This document shows, in pieces, positions 51,401 to 59,642 of a DNA stretch of 64,000 nt. Position numbers and translations under genes: made by a program. Each line of letters starts with the position of its first letter. Within the stretch, counting starts at the first letter, position 1. The notes beneath the pieces were generated by a model, which had not been told where the DNA came from, made no database searches, and saw nothing but the letters and a program-made list of their open reading frames with translations. Source of the stretch: an uncultured Lachnospiraceae bacterium (GTDB lineage Bacteria; Bacillota; Clostridia; Lachnospirales; Lachnospiraceae); the NCBI GenBank assembly GCA_947626285.1, contig CANQRR010000009.1, positions 23,484-87,483 of the forward strand, given 5' to 3'.

Positions 51401-52483
51401 TCAAACCCGCGCCGCGATCAGATCGCCCATTTCCACAGTGCCGACCTGCGTGCAGCCGTCCGACATGATATCGCCGGTGCGATAGCCTTCCTTCAGCACC
51501 TGCTTCACCGCGGCTTCCACCGCGTCCGCCGCCTCGTCCAGATCAAGAGAATAGCGCAGCATCATCGCCGCGGACAGGATCGTCGCGATCGGGTTTGCGA
51601 TGCCCTTTCCCGCGATGTCCGGCGCGGAACCGTGGCTCGGCTCATAGAGTCCGAACTTTGTCTCGTTGAGCGACGCGGACGAGAGCATCCCGATCGAACC
51701 CGTCACCATACTCGCCTCGTCGGAAAGAATGTCTCCGAACATATTCTCCGTCAGAATCACGTCGAACTGCTTCGGATCCTTCACGAGCTGCATCGCGCAG
51801 TTGTCCACGAGCATATGGGAAAGCTCGACGTCCGGATAGTCCTTCGCGACCTCCTCGACGACCGCCCTCCACAGGCGGGAGGAATCCAGCACATTCGCCT
51901 TGTCGACGCTGCAGACCTTTCTGCGGCGCTTGCGCGCGATGTCAAAACCCTTGATCGCGATCCGGCGGATCTCATTCTCATTGTAAACCAGCGTGTCCTT
52001 TGCCCTGCGCACGCCGTTCTCCACCACGGTCCCGCGCTCGCCGAAGTAAAGTCCCCCGGTAAGCTCGCGCATGATCATCATGTCGAAACCGTCCCCGATG
52101 ATCTCGTCGCGCAGCGGACAGGCCGCCCTAAGTTCATCATACAAATACGCCGGGCGCAGATTTGCGAACAGATTCAGCGACTTGCGGATCTTCAGAAGTC
52201 CGGCCTCCGGGCGAAGCTGCGGGTCCAGCTGATACCAAGGGGAAGTCTTCGCGTCCCCGCCGATGGAGCCCATCAGCACCGCTTCGCTCGCCTTCGCCTC
52301 CGCGATCGTCTCATCCGTGAGCGGCACCCCGTGCACGTCGATCGACGCGCCGCCTATCAGGAGCTTTTTATATTCCAGTTCAAATCCAAATTTTGCCGCG
52401 GCCGCGTCCAGTACCTTGCATGCCTCCGCGACGATCTCCGGACCGATCCCGTCCCCCGGGATCAGCGCAATCCTGTGTTTCAT
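51401..52483 (-). CDS. leuB: 3-isopropylmalate dehydrogenase
   Basis: Protein of 360 residues, third step of leucine synthesis. [18 protein letters not shown] at the start, [39 protein letters not shown] and [20 protein letters not shown] are all typical. ATG 52483 lies 11 bases after AAAGGA, the same spacing as ilvB; ATG 52495, four codons earlier, would leave no room for the ribosome site. It leads the leuB-ilvD-ilvB unit; leuA and leuCD are not in the window. Confidence 0.95.
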   Translation of the reverse strand: MKHRIALIPGDGIGPEIVAEACKVLDAAAAKFGFELEYKKLLIGGASIDVHGVPLTDETIAEAKASEAVLMGSIGGDAKTSPWYQLDPQLRPEAGLLKIRKSLNLFANLRPAYLYDELRAACPLRDEIIGDGFDMMIMRELTGGLYFGERGTVVENGVRRAKDTLVYNENEIRRIAIKGFDIARKRRRKVCSVDKANVLDSSRLWRAVVEEVAKDYPDVELSHMLVDNCAMQLVKDPKQFDVILTENMFGDILSDEASMVTGSIGMLSSASLNETKFGLYEPSHGSAPDIAGKGIANPIATILSAAMMLRYSLDLDEAADAVEAAVKQVLKEGYRTGDIMSDGCTQVGTVEMGDLIAARV

Positions 52484-52505
52484 TGTCGTGTTCATCCTTT
52501 CTCCG

Positions 52506-52627
52506 TTTCCGTATCTGCTTCTTCAGGTACCACTTTTCAGCCTGAATCGCATACGGAAATCCGTCTTTACAGAATGCTCCAAAAGAGCCTTAACCAATAT
52601 AATAATGTATTTCCTTTTTTATTTCAA
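52506..52627 (-). promoter_or_regulatory. leuB-ilvD-ilvB promoter and folded leader
   Basis: TTGAAA (52622-52627), 17 bases and TATTAT (52599-52604) on the minus strand form the promoter. The leader folds as TTTCCGTAT/ATACGGAAA (52506-52559) with an inner TTCAGG/CCTGAA, just before the leuB ribosome site. I see no T-box specifier/antiterminator pair that I would trust, although GTGGTACC in the loop is reminiscent. Confidence 0.6.
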
Positions 52628-52818
52628 CTGTTTAATGATACAAATTCATGCAAAAAATGCCCCGGAATCGTTCAAATCGACTAACCCGCAGGTGAAATTG
52701 CGCGACCGGACAGAAAGAAAGACTGCCGCAAATGTCTGTCGGGGATGTAAACCCTTTCAGATACTGTAACGACAATCTTCTAAGTTTTTATCAAATCACT
52801 CTGTTTCTGCTATGTCTC

Positions 52819-54405
52819 TCACGCATCCACCCGCTCGATCACACAGCTGTGCTTCCTGGTCTTCTTGTCATAATTTATGCCCACAAGAAGCAGATTTCCA
52901 CGATAATCCTTCAACGCGTCCACATACCGTTTGTTTTTGATCTGCGCGATAGCGCCCTCGGCTGTCTGAGCCCATTTCAGTTCCAGAATCGCCGCCGGCT
53001 TGTCTGCATGAAGCTTCCGCGGGATCAGGCAGATATCCGCAAATCCCTTTCCTGTCGGCAGCTCGCGGACAATCGTATAGTATTCCCTCGCAAAATAGAA
53101 CGCGAGATTGATCGTACAGCTTAACGCATTCTCATTATTATACTGAAGCACTGATATCTCATCGTGCGCACAATCAATCCCCTCTGCCACGGCGGCCGCG
53201 TCCTCATTCCAGAGCGTCTCCAACAGCCTGCGCGAATCGTTCACCGAGCGGATCACTTCTTTCCAGTCCATCGTACTGATTGCGTTAACATACTCCTGGG
53301 AGACCTCTTTATTTGGGATAGATACCGTCTTCGCATCACTGTCATAAGTCAGGTAGCCAAGATGAACAAGCAATGTCAGTACATCGTCTTTAGTGGCGAA
53401 TGTCGTCATGTCATTTGTGAACGTACCAGTGTTTATGTGAACGCTGTCACCTGCAAGCATTGTCACCACTGCGTCTTTCAAGCCGTCCATATTCATCTGA
53501 ATGTAGACCCTCAATGCCTCATAGGTCTCTGTCTGGTTCCAGTATGGTCCGAATTTGTGGCGAAGCATGGCCTCCACCACAGACTTTGGACTGTACATAG
53601 AGTAAACATGATCCCCGAAACGGCTGTGCGACACGAGTCGGTAACCGTCATACCAGGCCTTAGTTTCCTCAAAGTTCATTTGCCACGTCTCGCACAGATT
53701 CTTCACCTCGTCCTCCGTAAATCCGAAAAACTCGGCAAAATCCCACGGATCTGTCATGGAGTATTCGACAAACATATTCAACGCGGAGTGCGTTCCGTAC
53801 TTCTTCACGGGCAGGATTCCCGTCATATAGGCAAGTCCCACATAATCCTTGTCCTTGAGCCAGGTGCGCAGAAAATCAAGGTACTTTTTCTGAGAATCAT
53901 GATCGTCTTTATATTCGCGGAACAGGCAGTCCCACTCGTCGATCAATATGATGAAGGGATGGCTGGTTTTGGCATAGATATCCTGCATGGCAAATATGAT
54001 CTGCGGTTCTTCCACATATTCGGAATACTTGTCTTTCAAATCAGATAATATCCGTCTCTGCAGCATTGCAAGCATTTCATCTATACTTTGCGTCATACTG
54101 AGAAAATCCTGCATGTTAACTTTGATGACATCATACTGATTCAAATGTTCACGATATGAGGCTGTCTGACTGATCTTCAGCCCATCGAACAGGGCGGACG
54201 TATCCTCCGCATGGTCATAATACGCCGCCAGCATATCCATCGCCATAGACTTGCCGAATCTCCTCGGACGACTGAGGCAGATGTATTTCTGTGCCGTCCT
54301 GATCTTTTCATTTGTACGCTCGATCAATCCGGTCTTATCCACATAAATCTGGGATCTCAGGCTTTCGTAAAATTTTCCGCTCCCGGGATTCAGATAACTG
54401 CCCAT
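52819..54405 (-). CDS. AAA-ATPase-like protein with C-terminal PD-(D/E)XK nuclease domain
   Basis: Protein of 528 residues of the common AAA_ATPase-like (PF09820) plus DUF1703-type nuclease class. The P-loop is the variant LSRPRRFGKSM near residue 45, with Walker B-like FIILIDEWDCLF near 155. The C-terminal region has the nuclease pattern KGFADICLIPR..AAILELKWAQT (D, E-x-K). Such genes are numerous in anaerobe genomes; their role, possibly defence or mobile-element related, is unknown. It is transcribed alone from a promoter holding a LexA-like box. Confidence 0.88.
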   Translation of the reverse strand: MGSYLNPGSGKFYESLRSQIYVDKTGLIERTNEKIRTAQKYICLSRPRRFGKSMAMDMLAAYYDHAEDTSALFDGLKISQTASYREHLNQYDVIKVNMQDFLSMTQSIDEMLAMLQRRILSDLKDKYSEYVEEPQIIFAMQDIYAKTSHPFIILIDEWDCLFREYKDDHDSQKKYLDFLRTWLKDKDYVGLAYMTGILPVKKYGTHSALNMFVEYSMTDPWDFAEFFGFTEDEVKNLCETWQMNFEETKAWYDGYRLVSHSRFGDHVYSMYSPKSVVEAMLRHKFGPYWNQTETYEALRVYIQMNMDGLKDAVVTMLAGDSVHINTGTFTNDMTTFATKDDVLTLLVHLGYLTYDSDAKTVSIPNKEVSQEYVNAISTMDWKEVIRSVNDSRRLLETLWNEDAAAVAEGIDCAHDEISVLQYNNENALSCTINLAFYFAREYYTIVRELPTGKGFADICLIPRKLHADKPAAILELKWAQTAEGAIAQIKNKRYVDALKDYRGNLLLVGINYDKKTRKHSCVIERVDA

Positions 54406-54448
54406 CTCTATCCTCCGTTTGTAGCTTGAACCCTCTTGTTACATGCCC

Positions 54449-54477
54449 ATCATAGCACATGGGTTCTGAAAAGTTAA
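54449..54477 (-). promoter_or_regulatory. Promoter of AAA/nuclease gene with LexA-like box
   Basis: On the minus strand TTAACT, 17 bases and TATGAT. The spacer ends in GAACCCATGTGC directly before the -10 element, the same layout as GAACATATGTGC before TATACT at lexA. The rest of the gap up to 54650 shows no gene. Confidence 0.5.
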
Positions 54478-54650
54478 GATATTTTTTGCCGAAAAGCCTA
54501 TTACGCAGCCTTTATTTCGACTTGTCAATCGAAATCAAAATAAGCATTTCTCTTATTAGCATTTCCGCTCTGAGAATAATGCACACCCCTCCACAAAGCA
54601 GAATTGTCTCAGCAACAGCTGGATTTGACCGAGCGAACCGGGGGGATTCT

Positions 54651-55034
54651 TCAGCGAATCAGCATGGATAATTTTTTCCCGCAAAAAACACCTGCCAGGC
54701 AACATATAACACTTAAAAATATGTAAATTCCTCCAGACAGATAAGCCTTGTTTTCGAACAGCGTAAATGCTTCAAGTGAAAAAGTAGAAAAGGTTGTAAA
54801 TCCTCCGCATACACCTGTTTTCCAAAACAGGGCAATATTCGGAGATACTTCATTATTATCACTCACAATGCCTGCAATAAATCCTATCATCGCCGCGCCT
54901 ATGATATTTGTGAGCAAGGTTAATATTGGAAAACCTGTTTTAACCGGCAAAAGGCTTATCGCATATCTTCCTGCTGCACCTAATGCGCCGCCAAGTGAGA
55001 CAAATAAAAATCCCATGATACCTCCAGATTTCAT
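54651..55034 (-). CDS. crcB: CrcB/Fluc-type fluoride channel
   Basis: Protein of 121-127 residues with four helices: GFLFVSLGGALGAAGRYAI, TLLTNIIGAAMIGFIAGI, FWKTGVCGGFTTFSTFSLEAF (the conserved GFTTFSTF lining) and YIFLSVICCLAGVFCG. Fluc channels act as dimers to expel fluoride. ATG 55016 has GGAGG four bases away; ATG 55034 overlaps the stop of a small upstream ORF (ATGA). No fluoride riboswitch is visible upstream and no second crcB copy is near. Confidence 0.93.
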   Translation of the reverse strand: MKSGGIMGFLFVSLGGALGAAGRYAISLLPVKTGFPILTLLTNIIGAAMIGFIAGIVSDNNEVSPNIALFWKTGVCGGFTTFSTFSLEAFTLFENKAYLSGGIYIFLSVICCLAGVFCGKKLSMLIR

Positions 55035-55096
55035 ATATGTTTCCTGATGTACTCCAGCGTTTTGTGAAGCGTATCCATCTGATAGATCTGCTCCAT
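55031..55096 (-). other. 21-codon ORF with strong ribosome site, coupled to crcB
   Basis: GCAGGAGGGG precedes ATG at 55096; the product MEQIYQMDTLHKTLEYIRKHI ends at a TGA overlapping the crcB ATG. It resembles the first helix of AraC-type regulators (..TLEYIRKHI), so it may be a regulator's surviving head or a coupling leader peptide. Confidence 0.4.
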
Positions 55097-55122
55097 GCTT
55101 CCCCTCCTGCGGGAATCAAACA

Positions 55123-55302
55123 CTAAAGACCCTGCCGCCCCTGATTATGCGTTTTCAAAATGCAAAGACATTTATCAAATTCATCGTTTGAAATGGCACT
55201 CCGATCATGTAACATTTCAAGCATATTTATTTGCTTTCTGTAAAGCTGCGCATTCTTTTCATCATAAGAAAGTAATTCCCATGATTTATTATCGTCCCGC
55301 AC
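55123..55302 (-). CDS. Small hypothetical protein
   Basis: About 59 residues (RDDNKSWELLSYDEKNAQLYRK..NMLEMLHDRSAISNDEFDKCLCILKTH), helical, with a SHOCT-like last part. GTG 55302 is 12 bases after AGGAGG and overlaps the end of tag. Not recognised; small size lowers confidence. Confidence 0.4.
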   Translation of the reverse strand: MRDDNKSWELLSYDEKNAQLYRKQINMLEMLHDRSAISNDEFDKCLCILKTHNQGRQGL

Positions 55303-55912
55303 TGGCCTGTCCAACCTCCTGATCCGGTTTCATCCTTACTGTCGGATATATCTCATTGATCCTATGATAGCAGGGACAGTCCCCCGCATGGTCATTAATA
55401 ATGCCACATGCCTGTAAATGTGAATAGATTGTAACCGCTCCGATAAATTTGAAACCGCGTTTTTTCAGATCTTTGCTGATTCGATCGGAAAGACCGTTGC
55501 TTACCGGTATTGCACCATCGGCGTGCCCGTCATACAGGACAGTTTTTCCATCTGTATACGCCCAAAGGTAATCGCAGAAGCTGCCAAACTCCGCTCTGAT
55601 TTTCTGATAACACCTGGCATTGTTAATGACCGCCCGAATCTTCCGTTCGGATTTTAGCATCCCTTCCGTGTTCAGTATCCGCTGTATATCATCTTCGCCG
55701 TAAGCGGCAATTTTACCGTACTCGAAGTTTTCAAAGCACTGACGGAAAATCTCCCGCTTTTTCATCATCAGCCCCCAGCTAAGACCACATTGAAGGCACT
55801 CCAGCGTCAGATGCTCGAACATCTGGCGGTCGTCATGTATGGGGATGCCCCACTCGTGGTCGTGATAATACCGGTCTTTTTCACTTGCAAATACCCAATC
55901 GCAGTGTCCCAT
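55289..55912 (-). CDS. tag: DNA-3-methyladenine glycosylase I
   Basis: Protein of 207 residues removing 3-methyladenine from DNA. MGHCDWVFASEKDRYYHDHEWGIP carries the first zinc ligands (Cys, His). LECLQCGLSWGLMMKKREIFRQCF with its catalytic-pocket residues and the C-terminal HLQACGIINDHAGDCPCY with the remaining ligands complete the Tag fold. ATG 55912 is the family start; the track's extra 14 residues overlap the neighbour. Confidence 0.95.
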   Translation of the reverse strand: MGHCDWVFASEKDRYYHDHEWGIPIHDDRQMFEHLTLECLQCGLSWGLMMKKREIFRQCFENFEYGKIAAYGEDDIQRILNTEGMLKSERKIRAVINNARCYQKIRAEFGSFCDYLWAYTDGKTVLYDGHADGAIPVSNGLSDRISKDLKKRGFKFIGAVTIYSHLQACGIINDHAGDCPCYHRINEIYPTVRMKPDQEVGQASAGR

Positions 55913-55925
55913 ATTTTCTTTCCCC

Positions 55926-56588
55926 CTAAACGCTTTTGTAGCTGTCATCAACAAGTGTACAGATTACTTTATCAGTAAGGGTATCGTCCAGAATAATGGA
56001 CACCCAACACTTTTTGTTCATGTGGAACGCCGGATAATATCCTTTCTGCACCAGAAGTTCTTTGATCTTACCGCTGTCTGCCTTCACGTTAATGACTTCG
56101 ACTTCTTTCCGGGAATCCGTAGTGTGATCCAGCTTGTACAGCGGCACGCTCCCAATGATAGCATACCATTTCTTGCTGTTTCCCCGACGGTATGCTCCAT
56201 ATGACGGAATGTTCGGCCATAGGAAGTCCGGGGAACCGTCATAAGTATTGAATATATACTCGTTGATCCTTCGAGCCTGCCCGGACTTGAAATACAGGTT
56301 CCGGTAGCATTTCTCCCGTATATCAAACAGAAGATCCTCAAATTGCTTTCGTATCCCCGCGCTGTACCCTGACGCATCCGTTCTGCGAAAATTTGTATAG
56401 TCCCCACCCACATCAAGATCAATGATCCTGCCGTGAATTGCGCCATCATATTCCACAATGATCTTCAAACTGTCCTGTTGCATCCTTTTCGTATAAACCA
56501 ACTTGCCATCCTTCACAACGAACCCATAACTGCAGAGCTTTTCTTCGTTGATTGAATAATTCAGGTAAATTTCATCCTCGATACTCAT
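55926..56588 (-). CDS. MmcQ/YjbR-like protein, two-part
   Basis: Protein of 220 residues. An N-terminal half (MSIEDEIYLNYSINEEKLCSYGF) joins a C-terminal half with the YjbR fold (NSKKWYAIIGSVPLYKLD, VEVINVKADSGKIKELLVQKGYYPAFHMNKKCWVSIILDDTL). YjbR proteins resemble CyaY in fold and are of unsettled function, sometimes called DNA-binding. It sits between the ArsR-type regulator and tag, all on the minus strand with short gaps. Confidence 0.85.
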   Translation of the reverse strand: MSIEDEIYLNYSINEEKLCSYGFVVKDGKLVYTKRMQQDSLKIIVEYDGAIHGRIIDLDVGGDYTNFRRTDASGYSAGIRKQFEDLLFDIREKCYRNLYFKSGQARRINEYIFNTYDGSPDFLWPNIPSYGAYRRGNSKKWYAIIGSVPLYKLDHTTDSRKEVEVINVKADSGKIKELLVQKGYYPAFHMNKKCWVSIILDDTLTDKVICTLVDDSYKSV

Positions 56589-56605
56589 CTTCCAATCCCC
56601 ACCCC

Positions 56606-56959
56606 TCATGCCGCGCCGCTGCGATTTGGCAACACCGCACAAATATCAATCGCCTGACGCAAAGTGCGGATCAAATGATTGAAAGATTCCATATCCGGGT
56701 CAAGGTAATAGTATGTCTTAGTCCCTTCCTTACGCATTTTCACAATACCTGCATCCTTCAGTATCTGTAAATGATGAGAAACTGCTGGTCTTGAAAGATT
56801 GGTTTTCGCCGCAATATCGATCACACGCGACCCGTTATAGTCCATTCTCATCATCTCAAAAATGATATGCTGACGGGTTTCATCTCCCATTGCCAAAAGC
56901 GCTTTGTGACAAGCTTCAAAATTCATGGCAAGTGAATTGATCTCATCCCAAATGTCCAT
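56606..56959 (-). CDS. ArsR-family winged-helix regulator
   Basis: Protein of 117 residues: KALLAMGDETRQHIIFEMMR, the recognition helix region VIDIAAKTNLSRPAVSHHLQILKDAGIVKMRKEGTKTYYYL, then a C-terminal helix. The two-cysteine metal motif of ArsR/SmtB (ELCVCDL) is absent, so it probably senses something else. A TATAAT-like -10 and TGTTTAAG/TGTTTGAA repeats lie upstream (56975-57010), possibly its own operator. Confidence 0.9.
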   Translation of the reverse strand: MDIWDEINSLAMNFEACHKALLAMGDETRQHIIFEMMRMDYNGSRVIDIAAKTNLSRPAVSHHLQILKDAGIVKMRKEGTKTYYYLDPDMESFNHLIRTLRQAIDICAVLPNRSGAA

Positions 56960-57025
56960 AACTATCCTCCGAAATGATTTGTTTAAGTGTTTGAACAGAT
57001 TATATCATAAAAAAGGGATTTTTGT

Positions 57026-57364
57026 TTATTTGTAAAGAAAATCGAGACGATTAAATTTCAAGCAACAACTATCAAAAGCATCCCAGTTTTCAGCCAAACA
57101 AATGCAATCCCCAACAACGCTATCTTTCCCAATCATCCGGCAGATACAGCAGATCCCCGCGCCCATCTGATAGGGAACAGGATTCTTCTTGGAAATCCGC
57201 TTGTTTCTTTCAGCGTGTCCAATGCCGTAAGCATCAAGTATCTCTATCAGTTGACCGATACTTGTAGCTCCATCTGTTTTCATATCCTTTATTACTTCCT
57301 CAACGCTTTTCCCTGCAATCATGGCAATACACGCCTGTCCACACGTTAAAAAAGTGGGCTGCAT
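57026..57364 (-). CDS. C39-like cysteine peptidase-fold protein with Cys-rich tail
   Basis: Protein of 112 residues. MQPTFLTCGQACIAMIAGKSVEEVI matches the N-terminal Cys/Gln motif of C39-like (papain-fold) proteins, and ATSIGQLIEILDAYGI continues the match. The last 45 residues are cysteine-rich (GICCICRMIGKDSVVGDCICLAENWDAFDSCC), and no HW-type catalytic histidine appears. It may be inactive or rearranged. ATG 57364 has GAGGAG seven bases upstream; ATG 57388 is an alternative. Confidence 0.65.
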   Translation of the reverse strand: MQPTFLTCGQACIAMIAGKSVEEVIKDMKTDGATSIGQLIEILDAYGIGHAERNKRISKKNPVPYQMGAGICCICRMIGKDSVVGDCICLAENWDAFDSCCLKFNRLDFLYK

Positions 57365-57366
57365 AA

Positions 57367-57444
57367 TTAACTCCTCATACAACTCCATTTATTTCCATAA
57401 AAACCATTTTGAATTACAATTCCATTTTTATCATAATAGACCAT
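57367..57444 (-). other. 25-codon ORF upstream of the C39-like gene
   Basis: AAGGAGGAT precedes ATG 57444. The product MVYYDKNGIVIQNGFYGNKW resembles the first strands of some GNAT proteins. It ends two bases before the C39-like start, so it is a remnant or a coupling leader. Confidence 0.35.
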
Positions 57445-57492
57445 GCCCATATCCTCCTTAAACACTGATCAAATGACAAGCAGAATTTGATC

Positions 57493-57945
57493 TTACAACA
57501 GTGTTGGCATAACAAAAAGCTGGTCGATGGTGCCGTATATCGTTTCAAAATCTCCCAGTTTCGCAAAGCCATATTTTTCGTATAAACCAATTTCTCCGCT
57601 CATTATATATATTTTTTCATATCCCAATGTACGCGCATAGGAAATTGCGTTTTTGATCATCCGTTCCGGCAGTCTTTTGCCACGATATTGCTCGTCAACA
57701 AAAACAAACCCTATGAACGGCGTATATTTATACTTTGAAGACAACTCGTCCTTTTCGGTCAATGTACAAAATCCAGCCACTTTTCCATCGACACAAGCAG
57801 CAAACACTCTTTCCCATTCAGCAAATTCATTTTTCTTCATTTTTTCAGCCAGATAAGGGCCCGCTTTCCATGAGCAGTTTGCAGCTAGTGAAAGAGTTTC
57901 ATTCCAATAGCAATGCCCCTGCGTCATTGAGTAAATCTCTACCAT
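57493..57945 (-). CDS. GNAT family N-acetyltransferase
   Basis: Protein of 150 residues: central strand VFAACVDGKVAGFCTLTEKDEL, IGFVFVDEQYRGKRLPERMIKNAISYA (acetyl-CoA loop, here RGKRLPE), and IYIMSGEIGLYEKYGFAKL. It lacks the perfect GxG but keeps the GNAT fold order. AGGAGG precedes the ATG. Substrate unknown. Confidence 0.85.
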   Translation of the reverse strand: MVEIYSMTQGHCYWNETLSLAANCSWKAGPYLAEKMKKNEFAEWERVFAACVDGKVAGFCTLTEKDELSSKYKYTPFIGFVFVDEQYRGKRLPERMIKNAISYARTLGYEKIYIMSGEIGLYEKYGFAKLGDFETIYGTIDQLFVMPTLL

Positions 57946-57991
57946 ATATGCCTCCTCTGATCCAGTCTTTTACCCAATTCGTCGGGAATCT

Positions 57992-58540
57992 TTAACTGCA
58001 GAAAAACCGCACAATGCTGTTTATTCCACAAAGGACTTTTTCGTCTTGAATGGCAGGTCTTTTATTCGTATTGTGACTGTACACAACATCATGAATATTG
58101 TGACAGTTCATATGATGCAGCAAAGTACAGGCTGTTTCATATGGCTTTTCTATATGTCCGTCTCCGCCGCCTACAAGTATAACGGCTCCCTTTTTCGCTT
58201 TTGGAACAGAGGTCTCATTTCTGAAGAAACGGGCGCAAAAATATCTCTGTAATCTGCTTCCTACATCCAACAATCTGCCTGTCAATTCTGAAAAATAGAT
58301 AGGGGAGGCAATTACGATATTGTCGCATGTCTGGATATACGAATATACCTCCTGCATATCGTCGCAAATCCTGCAGCCGTCATTTTCCCAACAATATCTG
58401 CAATCAATACAAGGAGATATATTACATCTGTATGCATTTACAATACGACTGTCACCCTCCAGGGCATATACCAGCTTTTCAACAAGTGATGCGGTATCCC
58501 CATTTTCTCTTGGCGACCCATTCAGTATTAGTGTTTTCAT
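57992..58540 (-). CDS. NADPH-dependent FMN reductase/flavodoxin-fold protein
   Basis: Protein of 182 residues. LILNGSPRENGDTASLVEKL is the FMN phosphate loop, SPCIDCRYCWENDGCRICDDM a cysteine cluster common in iron-sulphur flavoproteins of anaerobes, and DNIVIASPIYFSELTGRLLD the second FMN loop. Likely an electron-transfer flavoprotein. ATG 58540 is preferred; an upstream ATG at 58624 would read through a C8A10 tract. Confidence 0.9.
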   Translation of the reverse strand: MKTLILNGSPRENGDTASLVEKLVYALEGDSRIVNAYRCNISPCIDCRYCWENDGCRICDDMQEVYSYIQTCDNIVIASPIYFSELTGRLLDVGSRLQRYFCARFFRNETSVPKAKKGAVILVGGGDGHIEKPYETACTLLHHMNCHNIHDVVYSHNTNKRPAIQDEKVLCGINSIVRFFCS

Positions 58541-58590
58541 TTCTCTCTCCGTGAATGCCGCCTGCGCTTTAGAAATAACCTCTACCGGTA

Positions 58591-58609
58591 ATTTTTTTTT
58601 TGGGGGGGG
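58591..58609. repeat. Homopolymer tract T10G8
   Basis: Ten T followed by eight G on the plus strand (C8A10 for the minus-strand genes). It lies inside the possible N-terminal extension of the flavodoxin-like gene, where slippage would switch its frame. Confidence 0.8.
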
Positions 58610-58666
58610 ACAACATTCAAACATCTTCTTCCGCCATATAAATCTTCTTTTTGAATCTCCACTTTC

Positions 58667-59527
58667 TCACAGCTTCCCACAGAACTCTCCGATTGCTTTC
58701 TCATTCTCCGGCTTCTGTTTCCGTTTCGGCTCCACAAGCCACAGCGTCGGCACATCACCGGTCACTCCCAGAAGCGATCTGAGCGCTTCGAAAGTTTTTT
58801 CTGGGCTTCCTCCCAGACTGCATGCCGCAAAGGCAAAATGTTTTCCCTCCAGATTCTCCGCCTGAATAAAAGTCCTCAGAGGTGGCGTGACCGTCCCTGC
58901 CCAGACCGGCGTCACAAATACGATCTGTCTGTACTGTTCAAGATTCACCTTATACGGTTCCAGTTCCGGCGCCTCCTTTATGACGGCGCTGCCGCCTCCG
59001 AAAAAATATTTCCGAATCCCTTTCTCCGGGTATGCTTTCTTTGGTGTCAGCCGCAGCAGGTCCGCATATTTGGAATGAAACCTCTCGCCCAGAAAATGCT
59101 CCATAAGCATACCAATCGCAAATCTGACGGTATAAACCTTATCCGATCCGATCCATGTAATGATATACGGAAGCAGTTTCTCAGGCTCTTTTTTGAAAAC
59201 CTTTGGCGAAAGCTGATCACATGTAGCCCAGTTATCAATAAACGGGAGAAACGCTTCAACTTCTGCAGTGCATTTATAAAAATCTTTCTCTAATGATATC
59301 ACAAATGCATGCAATTGATTTTCATCGAAGTATTGGTGCGGAAGGCACTCCAAAAAAGAAACTATGTCCTCGTCTTTGAATAGCCTCTTCGCAAAAGAAC
59401 GAAGTTCCGGTGTCCTGACACCGATAATTCTTTCCGCTTCTACCGTCGGGATTAACTTAGCTTGAAAGGCCGCATATTTCTTATCCCGCAGGCGGAATAA
59501 TTCTGCCACTATCTCATCTCTATTCAT
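58667..59527 (-). CDS. AlkD-flavodoxin chimera, probable deletion product
   Basis: In-frame product of 286 residues. Residues 1 to about 170 are an AlkD-like DNA alkylation repair protein (MNRDEIVAELFRLRDKKYAAF, IIGVRTPELRSFAKRLF, FIDNWATCDQLSPKVFKK with the Trp/Asp of the active site, TVRFAIGMLMEHFLGE). From about ADLLRLTPKKAYPEKG onwards it is the rear part of a flavodoxin (KYFFGGGSAVIKEAPELEPY, FVTPVWAGTVTPPLRTFI, FAACSLGGSPEKTFEAL). The AlkD C-terminus and the flavodoxin N-terminal FMN phosphate loop are missing, so neither activity is likely to be complete. GGAGGG precedes ATG 59527. Confidence 0.8.
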   Translation of the reverse strand: MNRDEIVAELFRLRDKKYAAFQAKLIPTVEAERIIGVRTPELRSFAKRLFKDEDIVSFLECLPHQYFDENQLHAFVISLEKDFYKCTAEVEAFLPFIDNWATCDQLSPKVFKKEPEKLLPYIITWIGSDKVYTVRFAIGMLMEHFLGERFHSKYADLLRLTPKKAYPEKGIRKYFFGGGSAVIKEAPELEPYKVNLEQYRQIVFVTPVWAGTVTPPLRTFIQAENLEGKHFAFAACSLGGSPEKTFEALRSLLGVTGDVPTLWLVEPKRKQKPENEKAIGEFCGKL

Positions 59528-59642
59528 CTGAGATTCCCTCCATAAGATTCCGATTGTACACATTATGAACAGGGTGAAAAAAACTGATTGAAATGCTTTT
59601 AAAATCAAAAAAACTAACAAGGGAAAAGGATATGTATCTTAT

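Noticed and set aside
52496-52600. T-box riboswitch before leuB
   Set aside because: Only the GTGGTACC string is reminiscent; no specifier loop or terminator/antiterminator pair could be drawn.
54651-55100. Fluoride riboswitch before crcB
   Set aside because: No pseudoknot-like conserved core seen; the region is a short ORF with its ribosome site.
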